In this document: positions 48,701 to 56,491 of the stretch, one piece after another | Layout: each line of letters begins with the position of its first letter | How positions within the stretch are numbered: the stretch's first letter is position 1 | Source: Moraxella osloensis | GTDB lineage: Bacteria > Pseudomonadota > Gammaproteobacteria > Pseudomonadales > Moraxellaceae | Assembly (NCBI RefSeq): GCF_009867135.1 | Contig: NZ_CP047226.1 | Coordinates: 2,046,001 to 2,110,000 of the forward strand | DNA: 64,000 nucleotides | Reading direction: 5' to 3' | Translations under genes and position numbers: made by a program | Notes under the pieces: model-generated | What the model was told of the DNA's origin: nothing | Databases searched by the model: none | What the model saw: only the letters and a program-made list of their open reading frames with translations

Positions 48701-49589
48701 TGGCGGTTGCAAAGGTTGCGCATTCACCGCCACATAGGCGGCTTAGAAACAATAGGGGTGCTGTGTAGTCAGTAGGTTGATATTCACCGCCACATAGGCG
48801 GCTTAGAAAATATTTAGCAATCGCGGCTTCATCGCGGACAAATTCACCGCCACATAGGCGGCTTAGAAATGCTGGGCACAGATAAGGCTTTGCTCTAAAG
48901 CCTTCACCGCCACATAGGCGGCTTAGAAATGCACGTTGCGCTTGCCCTTGACTGGTGCAGCATTCACCGCCACATAGGCGGCTTAGAAAAGTCGATTTCG
49001 TCAGCCATACTCATTGCAATAATTCACCGCCACATAGGCGGCTTAGAAAAAACTTCTGACCCAATTCGCCTAGGTTTTTCAATTCACCGCCACATAGGCG
49101 GCTTAGAAAACTTTGTTGCTACTAGCATGCGCATGGCAGATATTCACCGCCACATAGGCGGCTTAGAAAAGTCTTTTTGTGAATCGTATATTTTGGCTTA
49201 AATTCACCGCCACATAGGCGGCTTAGAAAATCAGCGAGTCTAATTATTTTAGCGCCCACAAATTCACCGCCACATAGGCGGCTTAGAAAATGTGCTTATA
49301 GCGGTCTTGCCCGGTAAATATATTCACCGCCACATAGGCGGCTTAGAAAAATCGGTTGGTTATGGTTGTGTTGCCATAGTAATTCACCGCCACATAGGCG
49401 GCTTAGAAATTATACAAGAGCGCAGGATGAAACATCGCAGCATTCACCGCCACATAGGCGGCTTAGAAAAACAAATTACCCGCGTTAAACGCTACAAACA
49501 CATTCACCGCCACATAGGCGGCTTAGAAATTAATAGCCGCCATTTGCTCCTCGTGCTTTGCATTCACCGCCACATAGGCGGCTGATTCT
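42717..49589 (+). CRISPR. Type I-F2 CRISPR array: 115 repeats, 114 spacers
   Basis: Repeat of 28 bp: ATTCACCGCC, then ACACA or ACATA, then GGCGGCTTAGAAA; the hairpin is CCGCC/GGCGG with a five-base loop. Spacers are 32 bp (109) or 33 bp (5, ending before repeats at 43498, 44399, 44580, 45301 and 48482). The last repeat (49562) keeps 22 bases and then diverges, which marks the old end. One repeat (48902) begins with C instead of A. The loop base gives four blocks: C in 42717-43585 (15 repeats), T in 43618-44847 (21), C in 44880-48028 (53), T in 48061-49589 (26). No exact duplicate spacers were noticed. Confidence 0.98.
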
Positions 49590-49802
49590 TAATTAGTAAA
49601 ACAGTGAAGTTTATTTATTTTTACTAAAGTGACCAAAAACAAGTGGGTGTGAAATTAAAAGTCTTAAAAAAATGCGTGGTCACCAAATGGTCACCTTTTG
49701 GTCACCATTCAATTTCTGTAGTAAAAAAGGTGTCCAAAATCACAAAAGTGGTCAAATTATTTACTTCGCAAAAACCGCCCAAGCCCTTGATATCACTGCA
49801 AT
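49590..49802. other. Region between array and tRNA-Val with three phased GGTCACC repeats
   Basis: No gene recognised. GGTCACC occurs at 49678, 49689 and 49700, exactly 11 bp apart (one helical turn), with the related AAGTGACCAAAAA at 49627 and AGTGGTCAAATT at 49746. Such phased sites are typical of protein-binding clusters, for example integrase arm sites. Confidence 0.5.
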
Positions 49803-49834
49803 AAAAAAGCCCCAATCAATCGACTGGGGCTTTT
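49803..49834 (-). terminator. Terminator of tRNA-Val
   Basis: AGCCCCA and TGGGGCT pair around a 10-base loop with A/T runs on both sides, just 3' of the tRNA gene on its strand. Confidence 0.8.
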
Positions 49835-49840
49835 GGAATA

Positions 49841-49917
49841 TGGTAGGCATAATCTGACTCGAACAGACGACCCCCACCATGTCAAGGTGGTGCTCTAACC
49901 AACTGAGCTATATGCCT
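49841..49917 (-). tRNA. tRNA-Val (anticodon GAC)
   Basis: 77 bases with encoded CCA. Acceptor AGGCATA/TATGCCT, D stem GCTC/GAGC, anticodon stem CCACC/GGTGG with loop TTGACAT (anticodon GAC), T arm with TTCGAGT. All stems pair, one G-T in the T stem. Its 3' end faces the CRISPR array, the side on which integrative elements usually insert. Confidence 0.95.
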
Positions 49918-50140
49918 AAAAGGGTCTAACAATCTACTTGTGTAAGTAGGAGTGCCATTTTACCAAAAAATTTTGCTTTTGCAAGTGGTTTTAATTTTTC
50001 CCTTCAATTTTTATTGCGCCATCTTCAGCTAAGTTTTCGTTAAGGTTAGGTTGTTTTAATACACTCAGCCACTTGGATATACCTCAGTATCAACCTTATC
50101 CCGTGACCTGACAACTTTATCAAAAACTTAGGATGGCATT

Positions 50141-50416
50141 ATGAAAAAATCATTAATCACCTCAGGCTTATTGGCACTCGCTATGTTATCAGCCAGCAGC
50201 GCATTTGCCGAAGCCAACTGCCAAGCGCACCCAAAAAACGAACAAATTCCGCAAGCCGATTTTCAAAAAGCATTAGAAAAACATGGCTTTACTATCAAAA
50301 AATTCAAAACTGATGGCAACTGCTTTGAGATGTATGGCAAAAGCAAAGGTGGTAAAAAAGTCGAAATGTACTTTGATACCAAAGACGGCAAAATCGTTAA
50401 ATCAGAAATCGACTAA
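50141..50416 (+). CDS. Secreted PepSY-domain protein
   Basis: 91 residues with a clear signal peptide (MKKSLITSGLLALAMLSASS, cleavage after AFA at residue 23). The mature part is a single PepSY domain (VEMYFDTKDGKIVKSEID at the end) with two cysteines that could form a disulfide. Small periplasmic PepSY proteins often accompany cytochrome b561 and a QseBC-type pair, as here. Exact role unknown. Confidence 0.8.
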   Translation: MKKSLITSGLLALAMLSASSAFAEANCQAHPKNEQIPQADFQKALEKHGFTIKKFKTDGNCFEMYGKSKGGKKVEMYFDTKDGKIVKSEID

Positions 50417-50528
50417 TGATAGGATAAGCAAACCGTCCAACCAATGCAATTTGAGGTAGGTTTGCCAATGTTATGCCTTGACGCGGCTAACTTAGCCGTG
50501 TTGATATTTTAGACAATGGAAAATAACA

Positions 50529-51068
50529 ATGTTACCACAACCACAATCTGCACAAACCGTCAAAGTCTGGGATATTTGGGTGCGCATCACTCACTGGGCA
50601 GTCTCTGCGGGTATTTTTGTCAACCTTATTGTCACTGAAGGTGGTAGCGATGTGCATGAGTATATGGGTTATGCCGTCGTGGCGCTGGTAGTGTCTCGTT
50701 TGATTTGGGGATTGGTGGGTAGCCAATACGCCAGATTTAGTAATTTTTTCCCTACCCCAACCCGCATTCGCGAGCATATGACCGACATCAAGCAGCATAA
50801 GTTTCACGGTCATCTGGGTCATAATCCGTTGGGTGCGCTGATGATGTTTGCGCTATGGGGCGTTATTATCGCGCTGGGGGTCACAGGCTATCTGCAAACC
50901 ACCGACCAATTTTGGGGAGATGATAGTATCCAAACAATTCACGAATTTTTAGCCAATAGTCTTTGGGTGCTAGTCCCTTTACACGTGGCAGCCGCGATTA
51001 TAATGGGAAGACTACAACAACAAAACTTGGTAAAATCGATGATAACGGGTGAAAAAACCGTTCAATAA
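50529..51068 (+). CDS. Cytochrome b561-family membrane protein
   Basis: 179 residues, four membrane segments (about 20-40, 47-66, 98-121, 143-163). Haem-ligand histidines of the bacterial b561 family: H22 region (RITHWAVSAG), the HEYMGY His, and LVPLHVAAAI. Likely electron-transfer partner of the periplasmic PepSY protein. Followed after 43 bases by the regulator gene. Confidence 0.85.
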   Translation: MLPQPQSAQTVKVWDIWVRITHWAVSAGIFVNLIVTEGGSDVHEYMGYAVVALVVSRLIWGLVGSQYARFSNFFPTPTRIREHMTDIKQHKFHGHLGHNPLGALMMFALWGVIIALGVTGYLQTTDQFWGDDSIQTIHEFLANSLWVLVPLHVAAAIIMGRLQQQNLVKSMITGEKTVQ

Positions 51069-51111
51069 ATACCTTCGCTAAAAAATAAGATAAAACCCAC
51101 GGAAAACCCTC

Positions 51112-51789
51112 ATGACCCGAATTTTACTGATTGAAGATGATGCCACCATTGCCGATGGTATTGTCAAAGGCTTGAGCCAACAAAACATGATGGTGGATTG
51201 GTTTGCTGATGCCAAACTCGGTGAAATGGCAATTCATGAAGGGGTGTTTGATGCCGTGTTATTGGATTTGACCTTGCCGCGTGGCGATGGGATGACCATT
51301 TTAGCCAATTGGCGACAGCAAAAGATTGACACGCCTGTACTGATTATTACGGCGCGCGATGCCATTGCCAACCGCGTGGCAGGTCTCAATGCTGGGGCAG
51401 ACGATTATTTGGTCAAACCGTTTGCTTTAGATGAAGTGGTTGCCCGTTTGCAGGCTTTGATTCGCCGCAGCCAAGGGCGCAGTCAAACTGAAATCCGTTA
51501 TGGGGATGTCAGCTACTTGCCACAGCAGCAGCAAGTTTTTTATCAAGGAAAATGGGTGGATTTGACTGCCAAAGAAATCACCGTCCTTGAGCAGTTTATC
51601 AGCTATCCCAATTTGGTGCATAGCCGCGCCAGCCTTGAGGATAAGCTATACGGTTGGCAGCAAGATATCGAAAGCAACGCGATTGAAGTACATATTCATA
51701 ACCTGCGAAAAAAACTCGGCAATGATTTTATTCTTACTCGGCGTGGTATTGGCTATTATCTCAATCCTGCGTTGCAGCGCCCTGAATGA
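51112..51789 (+). CDS. OmpR-family response regulator (QseB-like)
   Basis: 225 residues: receiver domain with acidic pocket IEDD, phospho-acceptor D52 in LLDLTLPRGDG, Thr/Lys switch (LIITARD, LVKPFALDE); winged-helix DNA-binding domain with the VDLTAKEITVLEQF start and IEVHIHNLRKKLG recognition helix. Partner of the adjacent kinase. Target genes probably include the PepSY/b561 operon (inference). Confidence 0.93.
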   Translation: MTRILLIEDDATIADGIVKGLSQQNMMVDWFADAKLGEMAIHEGVFDAVLLDLTLPRGDGMTILANWRQQKIDTPVLIITARDAIANRVAGLNAGADDYLVKPFALDEVVARLQALIRRSQGRSQTEIRYGDVSYLPQQQQVFYQGKWVDLTAKEITVLEQFISYPNLVHSRASLEDKLYGWQQDIESNAIEVHIHNLRKKLGNDFILTRRGIGYYLNPALQRPE

Positions 51790-51823
51790 TTCGCCCGATA
51801 TCCCGCTTTAAGCGGTTACCATT

Positions 51824-53266
51824 ATGACCCCTACCACCCAAAAACCTTATAGTATCCAAAGGCAGCTACTCAACTCCCTGCTCATCGGACTACCGATTAT
51901 TTGGCTATCGATTACCCTCATATCGGTATGGCGGCTTTCGCACGAAATCAACGAAATCAATGACACCCAAATCACCCAATTAGCCCGCTATCTGATTGGT
52001 ATTTCTCAAGACGTTAAGCTTCATCTCACCAACCCTGCCAATGAGCCTAAAATTTTAAATCTTGAAAATGGCTTGCTATCAGGCGATTTAGGGGATGCCG
52101 AAGAAGACTATATGGGTTTTGCGATTTGGGATCAAAACGGTAAATTACTGATGGCTGATAAAGACGGTCAGCATTTTACATTTTTGCCCAAACAACATGG
52201 GTTTTTGGAAAACAACAGTGCCTATCAAGAGCTCAATCCCTTTAGTCACTCGTGGCGCCTGTTTTATGCGCATGACGACGCTACCAACCATCTCATCGCT
52301 ATCGGGCAAAACCTTAATTCGCGTCAAGAGATTATCTATAAATCATTAACCATTCAACTCGTTCCCTCGCTGATTGGGGTGCTGCTATTGATTATGCTGA
52401 CATGGCTGTCAGTGCGACGAGGGTTTGTTCCACTTAAACGGATTAGTGACTTGTTGAGCACTCGCAGCCCTGAAGATAAAACCCCATTATCGGTCGATAC
52501 ACCATTAGAAATTCAACCCTTGCTAAACGCGCTTAATGGGTTATTTGATAAAGTCGCGGATACCCTTGAGCGTGAAAAACGCTTTACCGCAGATGCCTCA
52601 CATGAATTACGCAGCCCGCTCACTGCCATCAAACTACAGACCGATGTGCTACAACAAACCATCCTCCAAGCCAATTTAACCGATAGCCAAACTGATGCAC
52701 TCCTGAGTCACTGTCGACAAATCAGTCACAGTAATGAGCGCGCCAATCGACTGGTCGAACAGTTGCTGATTTTGGCGAAACTGGCACCACAGCAAGGGCT
52801 CGATCCGCAGACCTTTGCACCGATTGATTGGATAGCCCTATCCAATGACATCCTCTCAGAAGTCAACCGCCGTGCCCGCGAAAAAAACAGCCAATTACGC
52901 CGTGATGTGTTAGTGGATGCCAAAGCTATCTTGCCTTTGACAGGTAATGCCACTTTAATCGGTATTTTGCTGCGTAACCTATTGGACAATGCCATTCGCT
53001 ATAGCCCTGACCATACCACGATTCGGTTAGTGTTAGATCGCGATGTGATTACAGTTATCGACAATGGCAACGGGGTTGCACCTATCGACCTTGCTCGGCT
53101 ATCAGAGCGGTTTTTTCGTCCTGCAGGTCAAGCTGAGATTGGTAGTGGCTTGGGTCTGTCGATTGTGCGCCGCATCGCTGAGCTGCATGGTTTGCAAATT
53201 ACCATGCAGAACCTAGAACAGAATGGTCAGATTTGCGGTTTTCAAGTCAATCTCTTCAAGCGCTGA
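51824..53266 (+). CDS. Sensor histidine kinase (QseC-like)
   Basis: 480 residues: membrane segment 1 (about 15-38), periplasmic sensor part (about 40-165), membrane segment 2 (about 180-200), HAMP-like linker, H-box FTADASHELRSPLTAIKLQ (His near 260), N-box NLLDNAIRYS, G1 VIDNGNGV, G2 GSGLGLSIV. Begins 34 bases after the regulator, same operon. Signal unknown. Confidence 0.93.
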   Translation: MTPTTQKPYSIQRQLLNSLLIGLPIIWLSITLISVWRLSHEINEINDTQITQLARYLIGISQDVKLHLTNPANEPKILNLENGLLSGDLGDAEEDYMGFAIWDQNGKLLMADKDGQHFTFLPKQHGFLENNSAYQELNPFSHSWRLFYAHDDATNHLIAIGQNLNSRQEIIYKSLTIQLVPSLIGVLLLIMLTWLSVRRGFVPLKRISDLLSTRSPEDKTPLSVDTPLEIQPLLNALNGLFDKVADTLEREKRFTADASHELRSPLTAIKLQTDVLQQTILQANLTDSQTDALLSHCRQISHSNERANRLVEQLLILAKLAPQQGLDPQTFAPIDWIALSNDILSEVNRRAREKNSQLRRDVLVDAKAILPLTGNATLIGILLRNLLDNAIRYSPDHTTIRLVLDRDVITVIDNGNGVAPIDLARLSERFFRPAGQAEIGSGLGLSIVRRIAELHGLQITMQNLEQNGQICGFQVNLFKR

Positions 53267-53311
53267 CTTGCCCACTGCTGAAGTTTAATTTATCAACAAC
53301 AGGCGGCGTTT

Positions 53312-53339
53312 AAAAAAGGATACATAGCGTATCTTTTTT
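53312..53339. terminator. Bidirectional terminator
   Basis: AAAAAAGGATAC and GTATCTTTTTT pair around a short loop between the convergent kinase and ppk2 genes. Confidence 0.75.
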
Positions 53340-53357
53340 GTGGGAGTAAACTAAAAA

Positions 53358-54371
53358 TTAGTACACGTTAGGTACATACATATCTTCCCCGATAGGCTCA
53401 CGTTGGTAATTGTCGTGATGCTCGCGTTCTGGCAACACCACTTCATCCCGTTGTATTTCTTGGTAGGGAATTTGTGAGAGCAGATGGTTGATGCAGTTGA
53501 GACGTGCTTTTTTCTTATCATCGCCTTCGACAATCCACCAACGGGCTTCTGGGATATGGGTGCGTTCAAACATCACTTCCTTGGCTTTGGTATAATCTTC
53601 CCAGCGGCGACGCGATTCTAAATCCATCGGTGAGAGTTTCCACTGTTTGAGCGGGTCATAAATACGGCTCATAAAGCGTGATTCTTGCTCGTCATCTGAA
53701 ATAGAAAACCAATATTTGATTAAGCGAATCCCCGAGCGCACCAACATACGCTCAAATTCTGGCACTGACTCAAAAAACTCTTCGTATTGCGCGTCAGTAC
53801 AAAATCCCATCACTCGCTCAACCCCAGCACGGTTGTACCAACTACGGTCAAATAACACAATCTCGCCCGCGGCTGGCAGGTGCGCGACATAGCGCTGAAA
53901 ATACCATTGGGTTTTTTCGCGGTCATTGGGGGCAGGCAGGGCGGCCACACGGCAGACGCGCGGATTGAGCCGTTGGGTGATACGTTTGATAGCGCCACCT
54001 TTACCCGCTGAGTCGCGACCTTCAAAGATGACAACGATGCGCTCACCGGTTGCTACTACCCAATCTTGCAATTTGATCAATTCTTTTTGCAGACGAATCA
54101 ATTCATTAAAATAAATATGGCGAGCTATTTTTTGGCTGTCGGTTAACGGCTGCCCGTCATACCGTAAATCTTGAATATAGTCGTCCATTTCGGACTCAAT
54201 CTCTTCATCATAGCTGTCAATTAAGTCTTCATGCATTTGTTGCCGCAGTCTATCATTGTTTTTGAGCGTTTCATCATTTAAAAACTGTGATTGTGGTAAG
54301 TCATCAAGCATATCGGTGATATGATTGCTGATAACAAGGTTGCTATTAGCAGTGGGCTGATTATTTGGCAT
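53358..54371 (-). CDS. ppk2: Polyphosphate kinase 2
   Basis: 337 residues. Uses polyphosphate to phosphorylate nucleoside (di)phosphates. Walker A GRDSAGKGGAIK (about 118-129), lid/Walker B region VLFDRSWYNRAGVERVMGF (printed protein has EIVLFDRSWYN), and the downstream KYWFSISDDEQ and DDKKKARLNCINHL of the family. The N-terminal 60 residues are acidic and unusual but common in this group. Single gene, convergent with the kinase. Confidence 0.93.
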   Translation of the reverse strand: MPNNQPTANSNLVISNHITDMLDDLPQSQFLNDETLKNNDRLRQQMHEDLIDSYDEEIESEMDDYIQDLRYDGQPLTDSQKIARHIYFNELIRLQKELIKLQDWVVATGERIVVIFEGRDSAGKGGAIKRITQRLNPRVCRVAALPAPNDREKTQWYFQRYVAHLPAAGEIVLFDRSWYNRAGVERVMGFCTDAQYEEFFESVPEFERMLVRSGIRLIKYWFSISDDEQESRFMSRIYDPLKQWKLSPMDLESRRRWEDYTKAKEVMFERTHIPEARWWIVEGDDKKKARLNCINHLLSQIPYQEIQRDEVVLPEREHHDNYQREPIGEDMYVPNVY

Positions 54372-54559
54372 AGTGAGACTCTCTAATGAGCATTAAAAAT
54401 GCTGATAATATGACAAAATTATGAAGGTATGATGATACAAAAGGTTAAAAACATCAGCTTATCGGAAAAAAACAACGTTCTGACATATGTTTATTGTTTT
54501 TGATTTTATTTCAATTTAATTGTCGCTAAAATTATACCAATGCTTACTTATGTTTAAGA

Positions 54560-55450
54560 TATAGGACTTACGCAAAAAGCATAAAATTTTGCGAAAGCGG
54601 ATAAAAATATAGTAGCATAAAGAGATGAAGAAAAAAGCTATCACCCGCTTAGACTACTGTCAATATTTACTGGTAAGCCAAACCAATTACACCCTTACCA
54701 ACTACGCAGAACATCATCCTGAATCAATTAGTCATGACCGCATCAATCGATACCTACGTCATGACAAACTAAAACCCAAGCTCGTATGGGAAAAAGTCAA
54801 AGACGACATCGTATTAGACGACGATGGCTATCTTATCTTTGATGACAGCATACTCGATAAAAATCATAGTCACAAAATCGAATTGGTTAATCGCCAATAC
54901 AGTGGCAACGCCCATCGCATTATTAAAGGCATCTGCATCGTTAACTGTATCTATGTCAATCCTAAGACCGAACAATACTGGCTCATTGATTACCGTATTT
55001 ATGACAAAACCACCGATGGAAAAAGCAAACTTGACCATCTAAAAGACATGCTACAGCACAGTATTGAACACAAACAAATTAAATTCAAATATGTGCTCAT
55101 GGATACCTGGTATGCCACCAAAGACATCATGCTCTATATTGATAACTTACAAAAAATCTATTATTGTCCTTTAAAATCCAATCGCAAAGTCGATGATTCA
55201 AAAGGAGTAAACCCTTACAAAGCAGTCAACGAATTAACTTGGACTGACCAAGAGCAACAAAATGGCAAACTGATTAAAATACATGCCTTTCCTAAAGATT
55301 ACAAAGTGCAACTGTTCCGAGTAGTGGTTAATGAAAACCGCACGGACTGGATTGTCACCAATGACACCACTCAGAATTCATCAGATGGCACACGATTGAC
55401 CCCTGCCGTCAAATCCGTACAGTTAAACTTGGGAGATTTTAGTTACGCAG
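54560..55450 (+). mobile_element. IS4-superfamily element, 3' end truncated
   Basis: The left end is probably at GGACTTACGCAAAAAGC, about 54569. The transposase ends early where the IS3-family fragment begins (about 55440). No complete right end. 54372-54560 upstream is intergenic, AT-rich, and should hold the ppk2 promoter. Confidence 0.6.
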
Positions 55451-55455
55451 CTTGA
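54625..55455 (+). pseudogene. IS4/IS701-like transposase, C-terminus missing
   Basis: 276 residues: YLIFDDSILDKNHSHKIEL (first D), YVLMDTWYATKDI (second D). The YREK part that should follow near residue 300 is absent: after SVQLNLGDF the frame runs into the IS3 end (SYAA, stop). Related to, but clearly different from, the 17.6-kb transposase. Confidence 0.8.
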
Positions 55456-56261
55456 CGATAATAATCAAACCACACCTGTCTTGGCGATTTATAGGCCAAA
55501 CCCCTTTGAATCCTCGTTTGGTTGTAGTACAGCTCAATATAGCCAATGATATCGCTGATGGCTGTAAATCTTGTTATATAGTCTTGGTGATATACTAATT
55601 CATTCTTTAATACGCCCCAGAAGCTTTCTATTGGAGCGTTATCAAAGCAGTTGCCACGACCACTCATCGAGCCTGTAAACTGATGCTGTTTGATAATCTT
55701 GTGGTAGGCATGGCTACAGTACTGACTGCCTCTGTCAGAGTGAACTATTAGCTCTTTGCTGGGCCGTTTGTTCTTGATGGCCATGTTCAATGCACGGCAT
55801 ACTAGATCAGCGGTCATACGTTTATTAATGGCATAGCCAACCAGCTCTTTAGTGTATAAGTCTTTAACCCCTGCTAAGTACAGCCAACCCTCATTTGTCC
55901 AGATATAGGTGATGTCACTGACCCAAGACTCATTAGGACGCTTAGCATCAAACTGCTGATCCAACACGTTTGGATAAACCATTTTATTATGGTTTGAGTC
56001 TGTAGTGACTTTAAAGCGTTTATGGCGACGGCATTTGATGCCATGTTCTTCTTTGATACGTCTGACCATGTACAAGCTAATATCATGGCCTTGCTCTATG
56101 AGCTTTGCATGCAGTCGATCAGCACCATAGCGCTCACGAGTTTCACTGTGAGCAGCCCTAACCAGTAGCTCAGACTGATTACGATGTATCTGTTGGTCAC
56201 TGATATCACGACTCAGCCAGTCGTAATAACTTGATGGCTTAACACTTAGCACACGGCACAT
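55443..56261 (-). CDS. IS3-family transposase OrfB (third type)
   Basis: 272 residues, catalytic residues in VSDITYIWTNEG, VHSDRGSQYCS and APIESFWGVLKNEL; C-terminus TRIQRGLAYKSPRQVWFDYY. OrfB looks whole, but the element's 5' part with most of orfA is gone, so it cannot move by itself. Confidence 0.85.
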   Translation of the reverse strand: MCRVLSVKPSSYYDWLSRDISDQQIHRNQSELLVRAAHSETRERYGADRLHAKLIEQGHDISLYMVRRIKEEHGIKCRRHKRFKVTTDSNHNKMVYPNVLDQQFDAKRPNESWVSDITYIWTNEGWLYLAGVKDLYTKELVGYAINKRMTADLVCRALNMAIKNKRPSKELIVHSDRGSQYCSHAYHKIIKQHQFTGSMSGRGNCFDNAPIESFWGVLKNELVYHQDYITRFTAISDIIGYIELYYNQTRIQRGLAYKSPRQVWFDYYRQAA

Positions 56262-56279
56262 AGTGGTGATGCTAAAGAA

Positions 56280-56430
56280 GTGCTGGTTATCTTTGATAAA
56301 GGCGTACCTGACTAACTGTGCTTTGCAAAGTACGCCGTGGCCTTTTTTAGGATCTCTCGCTCCTCTTCGGCAACTTTAAGTTGTCGCTTGAGCTGCTTAT
56401 TCCACAAATCTAACGATTGAGCGGCGACAA
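56280..56430 (-). pseudogene. Remnant of IS3 OrfA, C-terminal piece
   Basis: Reads VAAQSLDLWNKQLKRQLKVA, then EEEREILKKATAYFAKHS and a stop, the end of an OrfA. The first half is missing, cut about 60 bases before metH. The cut places IS DNA directly against the metH promoter. Confidence 0.75.
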
Positions 56431-56491
56431 AATGTTATAATCGACTTACTAACAGATACCTATGACAATTTGAATCAGGACAAGCCTTTCG
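56431..56491 (+). promoter_or_regulatory. metH promoter region
   Basis: TATAAT at 56435-56440 is a good -10 box; any -35 box would lie in the truncated IS end (about 56411-56418). AGGAC near 56477 is a modest ribosome site. No cobalamin or SAM riboswitch is recognisable in this short leader. Confidence 0.45.

Noticed and set aside
42996..49585. Many open frames of 60-170 codons with repeating HRHTGGLE, SPPHRRLR or LSRLCGGE units
   Set aside because: They are translations of the 60-bp CRISPR repeat-spacer unit, whose length is a multiple of three; no ribosome sites or independent evidence of coding.
49672..49857. 61-codon frame between the array and tRNA-Val
   Set aside because: It runs through the phased GGTCACC repeats, the tRNA terminator and into the tRNA gene; not a plausible protein.
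49841..49917. Duplicate of the tRNA-Val 3' end as the other boundary of the integrated element
   Set aside because: I did not find a second copy of TGGTAGGCATAATCTGACTC in the window while reading, so the boundaries remain unproven.
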